From Streptomyces diastaticus subsp. diastaticus (GTDB lineage: Bacteria > Actinomycetota > Actinomycetes > Streptomycetales > Streptomycetaceae), in assembly GCF_011170125.1 (NCBI RefSeq), contig NZ_BLLN01000005.1:806001-870000 (forward strand): a stretch of 64,000 nt of DNA, given 5' to 3'. The translations under genes and the position numbers were made by a program. Below are positions 16,746 to 25,090 of this stretch, piece after piece; position 1 is the first letter of the stretch; every line of letters starts with the position of its first letter. Under the pieces are notes generated by a model. The model was not told the origin of the DNA and did not search any database. It saw only the letters and a list, made by a program, of their open reading frames with translations.

Positions 16746-17792
16746 CTACTTGAAGCCGGTCGGCAGGTATTCCTTGACGTTGTCCTTGGTGACGACGGCC
16801 GAGTAGAGCGTCAGCGAGGTGGGGATCTCGTGCTCGGCCAGGCCGCTGACGCCCTTGCCCTGGCCGAGGGCTCGGGCCAGGTCGATGGCGGAGGCCGACA
16901 TGGTCGGCGGGTAGAGCACGGTGGCCTTCAGGACGCTGTTGTCGGCCTGGATGGCCTCCATGGCGGAGAGCGCCCCGGCTCCGCCGACCATCACGAAGTC
17001 GTCGCGGCCGGCCTGGTCGATGGCGCGCAGCGCGCCCACGCCCTGGTCGTCGTCGTGGTTCCACATGGCGTCGAAGCTCTTCTGGGCCTGGAGGATCTGG
17101 GCCATCTTGGCCTGCCCGGTCTCCACGGTGAACTCGGCCTGCTGGCGTGCGACCTTCTTGATGTTCGGGTAGTTCTTCAGGGCGTCGTCGAAGCCCTGGG
17201 TGCGCTGCTTGGTCAGCTCCAGGTTGTCGGGGCCGGAGAGCTCGACGACCTTGGCGTTCTTCTTGTCCTTGAGGAGTTCGCCGATGTAGTGACCGGCGTT
17301 GAGCCCCATCCCGTAGTTGTCGCCGCCGACCCAGCAGCGGTACGCCTGCGGGCTGGCGAAGACCCGGTCGAGGTTGACGACGGGTATCCCGGCGCGCATC
17401 GCCTTCAGCCCGGCCTGGGTCATCGCCTTGCCGTCGGCGGGCAGGATGACGAGGACGTCGACCTTCTTGTTGATCAGCGTGTCGATCTGGCCGATCTGGG
17501 CGGCGGTGTCGTTGGAACCCTCGGTGATGTCGAGGGTGACGTCGGAGTACTTCTCGGCGCGCTCACGCGCGTTGACGTTGATGGCGTTGAGCCAGCCGTG
17601 GTCGGCCTGGGGCCCGGCGAAGCCGATGGTGACCTTCTTGCCGGGCTTGTCGTCGGCGGCGGCCGCCTGGTTGTCCGTCGAGCCGGCGGAGGACTCCTTC
17701 GGCTCGTTGCTGGTGCAGGCGGTGAGGAAGGCGCCGGCGCCGAGGGCGGCGGAACCGAGGAGCAGTCCTCTGCGGCTGGGGATCTCTGGCAT
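16746..17792 (-). CDS. Sugar ABC transporter substrate-binding lipoprotein (ribose/galactose type)
   Basis: 348 residues from ATG 17792. The signal peptide has a twin-arginine pair (SRRG) and a lipobox FLTAC, so a Cys-anchored lipoprotein exported in folded form is expected. The mature part is a periplasmic-binding-protein type 1 fold: VTIGFAGPQADHGWLNAINVNA, TLINKKVDVLVILPADGKAM, GIPVVNLDR, GFDDALKNYP, WNHDDDQGVGALRAI. It delivers an unknown sugar to the permease and ATPase encoded just upstream. Confidence 0.92.
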   Translation of the reverse strand: MPEIPSRRGLLLGSAALGAGAFLTACTSNEPKESSAGSTDNQAAAADDKPGKKVTIGFAGPQADHGWLNAINVNARERAEKYSDVTLDITEGSNDTAAQIGQIDTLINKKVDVLVILPADGKAMTQAGLKAMRAGIPVVNLDRVFASPQAYRCWVGGDNYGMGLNAGHYIGELLKDKKNAKVVELSGPDNLELTKQRTQGFDDALKNYPNIKKVARQQAEFTVETGQAKMAQILQAQKSFDAMWNHDDDQGVGALRAIDQAGRDDFVMVGGAGALSAMEAIQADNSVLKATVLYPPTMSASAIDLARALGQGKGVSGLAEHEIPTSLTLYSAVVTKDNVKEYLPTGFK

Positions 17793-17880
17793 GGTGGTGG
17801 CCCTTTCGGGGTGCGGCTCGTGGGCGGGGCTCGGCTGACGGGGGCTGTGGGGTGCCGGGGGTCCGGAGGATCCTGCGGCG

Positions 17881-17917
17881 CGTCCGCGGTGGGGGGCGTG
17901 CTCCCGGTGCGCGGACG
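17881..17917 (-). terminator. Intercistronic hairpin upstream of the lipoprotein gene
   Basis: Arms CGTCCGCG and CGCGGACG with a 21-base loop, in the 201-base gap between permease and binding-protein genes. A weak terminator or processing site is possible; the gap is unusually long for this operon. Confidence 0.35.
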
Positions 17918-17993
17918 AAGGCCCTCGGGCGGGGCGTTTCCTGCTCGGACGGAGTCGAGAGCCCGGGCGCGCGTGCGGATCGGCCGGACGCCC

Positions 17994-19040
17994 CTAGGTG
18001 GTGTGCTGTGCGGAGCGGCGCTGGACCAGCACGGCGACGACGATGATGGCGCCCTTGGCGATCTGCTGGACGTCGCTCTGGAGGTTGTTGAGCGCGAAGA
18101 TGTTGGTGATCGTGGTGAAGATCAGGACGCCGAGGACGGAGCCGACGACGGTGCCGCGCCCGCCGGTGAGCAGGGTGCCACCGATGATCGCGGCGGCGAT
18201 GGCGTCGAGTTCGTAGAGGTTGCCGTTGGTGTTCTGGCCGGAACCGGAGAGGACCACCAGCAGGAAGGCGGCGATGCCGCAGCACAGCCCGGAGAGCAGG
18301 TAGAGGTAGAGGCGCTGGCGGCGGACGTCGATCCCGGCGAGCCGGGCGGCCTCCGCGTTGCCGCCGACGGCGACGGTGCGGCGACCGAAGGTGGTGCGGT
18401 TGAGCACCAGCCAGCCGACGACGGTGACCAGGGCGAAGACCATCACCAGGGGCGGGATCCCGAGGACGTAGGAGCTGCGGGAACCGAGATCGAGCACCGA
18501 CTCGACGGTGACGATCTGGGTGTTGCCGTCGGTGATCAGCAGGGCGAGACCGCGCGCCGAGACCATCATGGCGAGCGTCGCGATGAACGGCACCATCTGG
18601 CCGTAGGCGATGAGCACGCCGTTGACCAGGCCGCAGCCGAGGCCGACCAGGACGGCGGTGAGGAGGATGCCGGCGAAGCCGAAGTCCTGGGTGGCGACGG
18701 TGGTCGCCCAGACCGAGGCGAGGGCGACGATGGCGCCCACCGACAGGTCGATTCCGCCGGACATGATCACGAAGGTCATGCCGACGGTGACCACACCGAT
18801 CACCGAGGACTGCACCAGCACCAGCTGGAGGTTGGTGGTGGCGAGGAACTCGTCGGGGCGGGTGATGCCGCCGACCAGGATCAGGGCGGCGAGCACCCCG
18901 AGCAGTGCGAGGGTGCGCAGGTCCGGGCGGAAGAACCGCGTTCCGCCCGGGGCGGCGGGGCCGGGGTCGTCCTTGCCGAGTTCGAGCGGCGGGCCGGCAC
19001 CGGGCCCGCCCTGCTGAGCCGAGGGGGCAGGCTGCGTCAT
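17994..19040 (-). CDS. Sugar ABC transporter permease (RbsC/XylH type)
   Basis: 348 residues from ATG 19040, overlapping the ATPase stop by four bases. A Gln/Pro-rich head of about 45 residues precedes about ten hydrophobic helices. The BPD_transp_2 signature is clear: GMTFVIMSGGIDLSVGAIVALASV, GLVNGVLIAYGQMVPFIATLAMM, GRRTVAVGGNAEAARLAGIDV and AIIGGTLLTGGRGTVVGSVLG. It forms the homodimeric membrane channel for the importer. The order ATPase-permease-binding protein differs from the xylFGH order, so I give no symbol. Confidence 0.93.
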   Translation of the reverse strand: MTQPAPSAQQGGPGAGPPLELGKDDPGPAAPGGTRFFRPDLRTLALLGVLAALILVGGITRPDEFLATTNLQLVLVQSSVIGVVTVGMTFVIMSGGIDLSVGAIVALASVWATTVATQDFGFAGILLTAVLVGLGCGLVNGVLIAYGQMVPFIATLAMMVSARGLALLITDGNTQIVTVESVLDLGSRSSYVLGIPPLVMVFALVTVVGWLVLNRTTFGRRTVAVGGNAEAARLAGIDVRRQRLYLYLLSGLCCGIAAFLLVVLSGSGQNTNGNLYELDAIAAAIIGGTLLTGGRGTVVGSVLGVLIFTTITNIFALNNLQSDVQQIAKGAIIVVAVLVQRRSAQHTT

Positions 19041-20560
19041 GTCGTCGGAGTCCCTTCCATCACTAGATCCAGTACGCGGTGTTCGTCGAGTTCCGTCGCG
19101 GGCGCCTCGTGGACGACCCGCCCCTCGCGGAGCACCAGGACACGGTCGGCGAGGCCCAGCACTTCGGGGACCTCGCTGGAGACGAGGAGGACGGCGAGGC
19201 CGTCGTCGGCGAGCCGGCGGATCACCGCGTACAGCTCGGCGCGGGCGCCCACGTCGACGCCCCGGGTCGGTTCGTCCAGCAGCAGCACCCGGCAGCCGCG
19301 CAGCAGCCAGCGGGCGAGGACCGCCTTCTGCTGGTTGCCGCCGGAGAGGGTGCGGACCGGGGTCTCCGGGTTGTCGGGGCGCAGCGAGAGTTCGCGGGTG
19401 GCCGCGCGGGCGTCGGCGCGTTCGCGGCCCCGGTCGACCCAGCCGCCCCGGGAGAACCGGGAGAGGGCGGAGACGGAGACGTTGCGGGTGACCGACTCCA
19501 GCATGAGCAGTCCCTGGGCCTTGCGTTCCTCGGGGGCGAGCCCGACGCCGGCCCGGACGGCGGCGCGGACGCTGCCGGTGCGCAGCCAGGTGCCGTCGAC
19601 GGCGACGCGGCCGGTGGCGGGTTTGCGGGCGCCGTAGACGGTCTCCAGGATCTCCGAACGCCCGGAGCCGACGAGTCCGGCGAGGCCGACGATCTCGCCG
19701 GGGCGCACCTGGAGGTCGAGCGGCTCGAACTCGCCGGTCCGGGAGAGGTTCTCCACCGTCAGCACCGGTGCGGTGCCGGCCACGGCGGGCTGTCCGGGCC
19801 GCGGCGGGAAGACGTACTCGACGGTGCGGCCCGTCATCAGGGAAACGATGTCACGGGTCGGGGTGTCGTCCGCCGGCAGGGACCGGGCGACGGCGCGGCC
19901 GTCCTTCAGGACGGTGACCCGGTCGCCGATCTGCCGGATCTCCTCCAGCCGGTGGGAGATGTAGACGATGGCGACGCCCTCGGCGGTGAGCGAGGAGACG
20001 ATCCGGAAGAGGTTGGCGACCTCGTCGGGGTCGAGGGCGGCGGAGGGCTCGTCCATGACGATCAGCCGTACGTCGTGGGAGAGGGCCCGGGCCATCGAGA
20101 CGATCTGCTGGTGTGCGGCGGAGAGGTCGCCGACGAGGGTGGCGGCGTCGATCTCGGGGTGACCGAGACGCCGCAGCAGGGCGCCCGCGCGCTCGCGGGC
20201 GACAGCGCCCTTCACGACGAATCCGGCACTGGTCGGTTCGTGGCCGAGGTAGACGTTCTCGGCGACGCTGAGTCCCTCCACCAGGTCGAGTTCCTGGTAG
20301 ATGGTGGCGATGCCCAGGCGCATCGCGGCGATGGGCGACCTGAGGGTGACCGGCTCGCCCCGCCAGGTGATGGTGCCCTCGTCGGGCTGGTGGGCTCCGG
20401 CGAGCACCTTGATGAGTGTGGACTTCCCGGCGCCGTTCTGGCCGAGCAGGCAGTGGACCTCACCGGCGGCGACCTCCAGGTCCACCCCGTCGAGGGCGCG
20501 GACGCCCGGGAAGGACTTGGCGATGCCGGACATGGTGAGCAGGGGCGGTTCTGGTGCCAT
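19037..20560 (-). CDS. Sugar ABC transporter ATP-binding protein (two-domain, RbsA/XylG type)
   Basis: 507 residues from ATG 20560 (GAGGGGAA ribosome site), chosen over an upstream in-frame start because homologues begin near LLTMSGIAKSFPGVRALDGV. Two ABC domains. The first has Walker A GQNGAGKST, a signature replaced by the degenerate LSAAHQQ, and Walker B LIVMDEPSAAL. The second has a degenerate Walker A (GLVGSGRSE), signature LSGGNQQKA and Walker B LLLDEPTRGVDVGA. This asymmetry is normal for the sugar-importer class. It energises the importer with the adjacent permease. Confidence 0.93.
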   Translation of the reverse strand: MAPEPPLLTMSGIAKSFPGVRALDGVDLEVAAGEVHCLLGQNGAGKSTLIKVLAGAHQPDEGTITWRGEPVTLRSPIAAMRLGIATIYQELDLVEGLSVAENVYLGHEPTSAGFVVKGAVARERAGALLRRLGHPEIDAATLVGDLSAAHQQIVSMARALSHDVRLIVMDEPSAALDPDEVANLFRIVSSLTAEGVAIVYISHRLEEIRQIGDRVTVLKDGRAVARSLPADDTPTRDIVSLMTGRTVEYVFPPRPGQPAVAGTAPVLTVENLSRTGEFEPLDLQVRPGEIVGLAGLVGSGRSEILETVYGARKPATGRVAVDGTWLRTGSVRAAVRAGVGLAPEERKAQGLLMLESVTRNVSVSALSRFSRGGWVDRGRERADARAATRELSLRPDNPETPVRTLSGGNQQKAVLARWLLRGCRVLLLDEPTRGVDVGARAELYAVIRRLADDGLAVLLVSSEVPEVLGLADRVLVLREGRVVHEAPATELDEHRVLDLVMEGTPTT

Positions 20561-20650
20561 GGCGGTTCCCCTCGGCGGATGACGGCCGGTGAGCGGGCAG
20601 GGCGGACCGCGCGCCGACGGCGCGGTGATGCCGCGTGGGCGGTGCGGAGT

Positions 20651-20726
20651 TGCTGCGGGTGCGGGTGCTGACGGTGCCGGTGGTACGGACGGGTCAGGGG
20701 CCGGGCTGCTGCGGGTACGGGTGCTG
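20651..20726. repeat. Direct repeat pair, 20 bases, 19 identical
   Basis: TGCTGCGGGTGCGGGTGCTG at 20651-20670 recurs as TGCTGCGGGTACGGGTGCTG at 20707-20726, 56 bases later. One mismatch. Confidence 0.7.
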
Positions 20727-20875
20727 CTGCGTACGGGGGCGGGCGCGGGCACGGCGGTCCCGTGCGTGCGCCCCCTTGACGGGCGCGGGTGTGCGGCTCG
20801 GTGGTGCGTGGTGCGGTCGTGCCTGGGTACGGCCGGGGTGCGGTCCGCGCCCGGCGCGGATCGGCCGGGGCGGAT

Positions 20876-20912
20876 GGTGCGCCTTGCGGTGGTGCGCCCT
20901 TGCGGTGGTGCG
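20876..20912. repeat. Short tandem repeat
   Basis: GGTGCGCCTTGCGGT (20876-20890) is followed immediately by GGTGCGCCCTTGCGGT (20891-20906) and a partial third unit GGTGCG. Units of 15-16 bases; probably slippage-derived. Confidence 0.7.
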
Positions 20913-20962
20913 GGTGGTGCGTCCGTCCGGCGGGCCGGGCGGGGTGGTGCGCGCCGGCCCTG

Positions 20963-22153
20963 TCAGGCCGGCGAGAACAGGTGGTCGCTGATGAGCCGGG
21001 CGCCGCCGATGACTCCGGCGGCGGGCCCCAACTCGCCCAGGACGATGGGCAGGTTGCCGGTCGCGAGCGGCAGCGACTGGCGGTACACCTGGGTGCGGAT
21101 GGCGGCGAGCAGGTTGTGGCCGAGGCCGGTCACCCCGCCGCCGATCACCACGAGCCCGGGGTTGAAGAAGGAGACGAGGCCGGCGATGACCTGGCCGGTG
21201 TGACGGCCGCCGCGGCGGATGAGTTCGAGGGCGGCGGTGTCACCGCCGGAGGCGGCGGCGGCCACGTCGGCGGCGCTGAGCCGTCCGGCGGCCGCCAGCC
21301 GGGCCGCCAGTTCGGCCGAGCGGCCCTCCCGCGCCACCTGTTCGGCGTCGCGGGCCAGCGCGGAGCCGCTGAAGTGGGCCTCCAGGCAGCCCTGGTTGCC
21401 GCAGGCGCAGGGCAGGCCGTCCGGCTCGACCTGGATGTGGCCGATGTCGCCGGCGCTGCCGGTGGTGCCGCGGTAGACGGTGGAGCCGACCACGATCCCG
21501 CAGCCGATGCCGGTGCCGATCTTGACGCAGAGGAAGTCCCGGGCGGTGCGGGCGACTCCGGCGTGCTGCTCCCCCATGGCCATGAGGTTCACGTCGTTGT
21601 CGACCATGACGGGGCAGCCCAGTTCCTGGCTGAGCGCCTCACGGACCGGGAAGCCGTCCCAGCCGGGCATGATCGGCGGGGCGACCGGGACGCCCTCGGG
21701 GAAGCGGACGGGGCCCGGCACACCGATGCCCGCGCCGTCGAAACCCTCGGCGAGGCCGGAGGCCTTGAGCTTCTCGGCCATGTCGAGGACCTGCTCGAAG
21801 ACGGCGACCGGCCCCTCGCGGACGTCCATCGGCTGGGTGATGTGGCCGAGCACCTCCAGCTCGGCGTTGGTGACGGCCGCGTCGACCGAGGTGGCGCCGA
21901 TGTCGACGCCGAGGAAGCGCAGGTGGGGGGCGAGGCGGATGTTGTGCGAGCGGCGTCCGCCGCGGGAGGCGGCGAGGCCGTCGGCGACGACGAGACCGGT
22001 CTCCAGCAACCGGTCGACCTCGACGGCGAGTTTGGAGCGGGAGAGGTCGACCTCCTCGCCGAGCTGGGCGCGGGAGTGGGCGCCGCCGTCGCGGAGCAGC
22101 CGCAGCAGGCGCGCCTGGTGTGCGTTGGCCGGTCGTGCGGTCATGCGTCTCAC
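20963..22153 (-). CDS. ROK family transcriptional regulator
   Basis: About 396 residues from GTG 22153, which sits 5 bases after AGGAGG; ATG 22144 (MTARPAN) is the alternative. The N-terminal winged helix spans about residues 8-70 (ARLLRLLRDGGAHSRAQLGE, SRSKLAVEVDRLLETGLV). The ROK sugar-binding half follows: FLGVDIGATSVDAAV, GAGIGVPGPV, VDNDVNLMAMGE, and the zinc motif IGHIQVEPDGLPCACGNQGC. ROK repressors sense sugars. It is the first gene of the sugar cluster and probably controls it, including its own promoter. Confidence 0.92.
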   Translation of the reverse strand: MRRMTARPANAHQARLLRLLRDGGAHSRAQLGEEVDLSRSKLAVEVDRLLETGLVVADGLAASRGGRRSHNIRLAPHLRFLGVDIGATSVDAAVTNAELEVLGHITQPMDVREGPVAVFEQVLDMAEKLKASGLAEGFDGAGIGVPGPVRFPEGVPVAPPIMPGWDGFPVREALSQELGCPVMVDNDVNLMAMGEQHAGVARTARDFLCVKIGTGIGCGIVVGSTVYRGTTGSAGDIGHIQVEPDGLPCACGNQGCLEAHFSGSALARDAEQVAREGRSAELAARLAAAGRLSAADVAAAASGGDTAALELIRRGGRHTGQVIAGLVSFFNPGLVVIGGGVTGLGHNLLAAIRTQVYRQSLPLATGNLPIVLGELGPAAGVIGGARLISDHLFSPA

Positions 22154-22260
22154 GCGCCCCTCCTCCCCCATGCCTGCCGGTGCGGGGAAACCTCTGCGAA
22201 CGGTGGTGCCGCGGACGCCCCGCCGGGGGTGCGCCGGGCTCACCGCTCGCGCTTTCGAGG

Positions 22261-22339
22261 GGAACGTAGCAGTGCCTGCCGGGCGTGGGAAGAAGTTGAG
22301 CGGGAATTACCCCCGACTTTTTCCATTCACAGGACAAAG
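22261..22339 (-). promoter_or_regulatory. ROK promoter with conserved upstream element
   Basis: Read leftward: -35 TTCCCA (22286-22291), 17-base spacer, -10 TACGTT (22263-22268). Upstream at 22316-22339 lies CTTTGTCCTGTG, three bases, GGAAAAAGT. The distance from the -10 to this element is identical to that at the five-domain gene (14242-14320). The site lies inside the 319-base gap between the ROK gene and the KASIII gene, which holds nothing else I can identify. Confidence 0.6.
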
Positions 22340-22472
22340 CCGGGAAGCCCGCTCTCCGGCGGCACCGGCTCCCCGCGCCCGGCCTCACGTCCGTCCTCCC
22401 GCCCGTCCTCCCAGGTGAACGGGGTCGCGAGAGGAATCACGGGGAACCGGGTGTGCGGCGGCCGGCCACCGG

Positions 22473-23423
22473 TCACGGGCAGCGCACGACCTGGCCCGCG
22501 TACGAGAGGTTGCCGCCGAAACCGAAGAGGAGGACGGGGTCGCCGGTGCTGATCTCGCCGCGTTCGACCAGTTTGGAGAGGGCGAGCGGGATGGAGGCCG
22601 CGGAGGTGTTGCCGGACTCCACGACGTCCCGCGCGACGACGGCGTTGACCGCGCCGAGCTTGGCGGCGACCGGTTCGATGATGCGCAGGTTGGCCTGGTG
22701 GAGGACGACGGCGGCCAGCTCCTCGGGGCCGATCCCGGCGCGTTCGCAGACCTTGCGGGCGATCGGCGGGAGGGTGGTGGTCGCCCAGCGGTAGACGCTC
22801 TGGCCCTCCTGGGCGAACCGGGGCGGGGTGCCCTCGATACGGACGGCGTGGCCGAGGCCGGGGACCGAACCCCACAGGACCGGGCCGATGCCCGCGCCGT
22901 CGCCGCCCGCCCGGTCGGCGGTGACGACGGCGGCGCCCGCCCCGTCCCCGACCAGGACGCAGGTGCCTCGGTCGCTCCAGTCGGCGACCTGCGACATCTT
23001 GTCGGCCCCGACGACCACGGCGCGCTCGGCCGAGCCGGCCCGTACCGCGTGGTCGGCGGTGGCCAGGGCGTGGGTGAACCCGGCGCAGACCACGTTGAGG
23101 TCGAGGGTGGCCGGGGAGGCCATGCCGAGCCGGGCGGCGAGGCGGGCGGCGGTGTTCGGGGAGCGGTCGATGGCGGTGGAGGTGGCCACCACGACCAGAT
23201 CGACGGCGGCCGGCTCGATCCCCGCCGAGGCCAGGGCCTTGGCGGCGGCGTGCGCGGCCAGTTCGTCCACCGGCTCGTCGGGGCCGGCGATCCGCCGGGT
23301 CCGGATGCCCACCCGGCTGCGGATCCACGCGTCGCTGGTGTCGACCATCTCCTCCAGTTCCTCGTTGGTGAGTACCCGGGCGGGCTGGTAGTGGCCGACG
23401 GCGGCGATGCGGGTGCCGATCAT
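22473..23423 (-). CDS. Ketoacyl-ACP synthase III-like protein (FabH family)
   Basis: 316 residues from ATG 23423, the usual FabH length. The catalytic triad is present: Cys113 (NVVCAGF), His242 (VLHQANLRI) and Asn272 (ESGNTSAAS). The GIRTRRIA and LVGDGAGAAVV stretches are also typical. KASIII enzymes condense an acyl-CoA starter with malonyl-ACP; others in this group acylate small molecules. It is isolated, without fab genes nearby, so it is more likely a secondary or specialised enzyme than the housekeeping initiator of fatty acid synthesis. Confidence 0.9.
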   Translation of the reverse strand: MIGTRIAAVGHYQPARVLTNEELEEMVDTSDAWIRSRVGIRTRRIAGPDEPVDELAAHAAAKALASAGIEPAAVDLVVVATSTAIDRSPNTAARLAARLGMASPATLDLNVVCAGFTHALATADHAVRAGSAERAVVVGADKMSQVADWSDRGTCVLVGDGAGAAVVTADRAGGDGAGIGPVLWGSVPGLGHAVRIEGTPPRFAQEGQSVYRWATTTLPPIARKVCERAGIGPEELAAVVLHQANLRIIEPVAAKLGAVNAVVARDVVESGNTSAASIPLALSKLVERGEISTGDPVLLFGFGGNLSYAGQVVRCP

Positions 23424-23574
23424 TGGAGCGGGGTCCCCCTTGTGTCCGGATGGCGAACGGATCCTCCAGTCTGGTCAGCGACTCACGGGTAGCGGGGCAG
23501 GTGATGCCACAGGATTCGGGGGCGACCCTTGGAGACATCACCCACCCGCTTCGGCCCGCGTTCGCGCGTGGGGG

Positions 23575-23715
23575 TCAGCCGGTGAACAGTTGTGCGGCCT
23601 TGATTCCCAGCTCGTACAGGGCCCAGCCGAGCGGCAGCCCGACCCAGAGCCAGGCGAGGACGGTCAGGGCGCGGCGCCGGGGCGGTGCCGCCGGGATGTC
23701 AGCGGGCGTCGTCAT
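23575..23715 (-). CDS. MFS transporter small subunit (46 residues, one membrane helix)
   Basis: A short frame read directly from the sequence: ATG 23715 to TGA 23575. It begins MTTPADIPAAPPRRRA, then one hydrophobic helix TVLAWLWVGLPLGWALYELG and a short tail IKAAQLFTG. It overlaps the 3' end of the transporter gene by 17 bases in another frame, so translation is likely coupled. The WLWVGLPLG...YEL pattern agrees with small proteins that accompany oxalate/formate-type MFS carriers. It probably binds the carrier in the membrane. The exact role is unknown. Confidence 0.8.
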   Translation of the reverse strand: MTTPADIPAAPPRRRALTVLAWLWVGLPLGWALYELGIKAAQLFTG

Positions 23716-25090
23716 GGGCGGCGGCCTCCTTGGGGGCGTGCTCCGGCACGGCGGCGGGAGCCGAGCCGGGCGGGGTGACGTGGTGACGGGGATGGACCGG
23801 GCGGACCAGCTCGTTGGCGAGGAAACCGACGACCAGCAGGCCGGTCATCACGGTGAGGGAGAGCCCGTACAGCTCGGGCCCGCTGTGTCCGGCGGCGGCC
23901 TGGCGGTCGGCGATCTGGTTGACGATGAGCGGGCCGAGGACACCGGCGGTGGACCAGGCGGTGAGCAGGCGCCCGTGGATGGCGCCGACCTGATAGGTGC
24001 CGAAGAGGTCCTTCAGGTAGGCGGGGACGGTGGCGAAGCCGCCGCCGTAGAAGGAGAGCAGCACCAGCGCGCAGAGGATGAACAGCGGCTTGGAGGCGTC
24101 CCCGAACTGGGAGATGAGCAGGTACATCAGGGCGCCGACGCCCAGGTAGACCCGGTAGATGTTCTTGCGGCCGATCAGGTCGGAGGTGCTCGACCAGCCG
24201 ATCCGCCCGGCCATGTTGGCGGCGGAGAGCAGGGCCACGAACCCGGCGGCGGCCGCGACCGAGACGGGCGTGTCGGTGTCCGCGAAGAAGTCGGAGATCA
24301 TCGGCGCGGCCTTCTCCAGGATGCCGATGCCCGCGGTGACGTTCATGCACAGGACCACCCACAGGCACCAGAACTGCGGGGTGCGCAGGGCCGAGCGGGC
24401 CGAGACGCCGTGGCCGGCCGAGGGGGCCCGGGCGGCCTCGCCGCTCCCCTCGTCCGCCGCCCGGGCGGCCGGCGTGCGGATCAACAGGACGCCCAGCCCC
24501 ATGAAGACGGCGTAGGCCACGCCGTGGACGAGGAAGGCGAGGGCGATGCCCCGGGTGTCGTGGCCGAAGGTGTCGAGCATCGCGGCCGACCAGGGCGAGG
24601 CGATGAGGGCGCCGCCCCCGAAGCCCATGATGGCGATGCCGGTGGCCATGCCGGGCCGGTCGGGGAACCACTTCATCAGGGTGGAGACGGGCGAGATGTA
24701 TCCGATGCCCAGGCCGATGCCGCCGACGAAGCCGTATCCGAGGACGATCAGCCAGTACTGCGAGGTGGCGGCGCCCAGCGCGGAGATCAGGAAGCCGGAG
24801 GAGAAGCAGACGAGCGAGACGGTCATGGCCCAGCGGGGACCGTTGCGCTCGACGAGGGTGCCGCCGAAGGCCGCGGAGAGGCCGAGCATCACGATGGCGA
24901 GCTGGAAGGGGAGGGCGCTCTGGGTGCCGCTGAGACCGAGCCCCGACTCCAGCGCCGGTTTGAAGACGCTCCAGGCGTACGCCTGGCCGATGGAGAGGTG
25001 GATCGAGAGCGCGGCCGGCGGGACCAGCCACCGGCTCCAGCCTGGAGGCGCGACCGGGCCGCGGCGAGCGGCGGCGGGGGGAGTCGTCAT
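23699..25090 (-). CDS. Oxalate/formate antiporter-type MFS transporter
   Basis: 463 residues from ATG 25090. About 12 membrane helices with the OFA-family pattern: LSIHLSIGQAYAWSVFKPAL in the first helix, GFVGGIGLGIGYISPVSTLMKWFPDRPGMATG in the middle, and GYGGGFATVPAY-like sequence (YGGGFATVPAYLKDLFG) late. An Arg/Lys-poor core and a His-rich tail (HPRHHV) are present. The family exchanges oxalate for formate or carries related monocarboxylates. The neighbouring fdhD gene supports a link with formate. The one-helix gene downstream overlaps it. Confidence 0.88.
   Translation of the reverse strand: MTTPPAAARRGPVAPPGWSRWLVPPAALSIHLSIGQAYAWSVFKPALESGLGLSGTQSALPFQLAIVMLGLSAAFGGTLVERNGPRWAMTVSLVCFSSGFLISALGAATSQYWLIVLGYGFVGGIGLGIGYISPVSTLMKWFPDRPGMATGIAIMGFGGGALIASPWSAAMLDTFGHDTRGIALAFLVHGVAYAVFMGLGVLLIRTPAARAADEGSGEAARAPSAGHGVSARSALRTPQFWCLWVVLCMNVTAGIGILEKAAPMISDFFADTDTPVSVAAAAGFVALLSAANMAGRIGWSSTSDLIGRKNIYRVYLGVGALMYLLISQFGDASKPLFILCALVLLSFYGGGFATVPAYLKDLFGTYQVGAIHGRLLTAWSTAGVLGPLIVNQIADRQAAAGHSGPELYGLSLTVMTGLLVVGFLANELVRPVHPRHHVTPPGSAPAAVPEHAPKEAAAHDDAR

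Larger units (their letters stand above)
20561..20962. other. Gene-free, repeat-rich region upstream of the ABC genes
   Basis: About 400 bases between the ROK stop and the ATPase start. It consists of GTGCGG/GGTGCG-rich sequence with two repeat groups listed separately. I see no convincing promoter or coding frame, so the ABC genes either read through from the ROK promoter or use a promoter I cannot recognise. Confidence 0.5.

Noticed and set aside
20876..20912. CRISPR-like repeat
   Set aside because: Only two to three adjoining units without spacers; a simple tandem repeat.
22473..25090. Polyketide or fatty-acid cluster suggested by the KASIII gene
   Set aside because: No carrier protein, ketoreductase or malonyl transferase nearby; flanks are a sugar cluster and a formate-type transporter.
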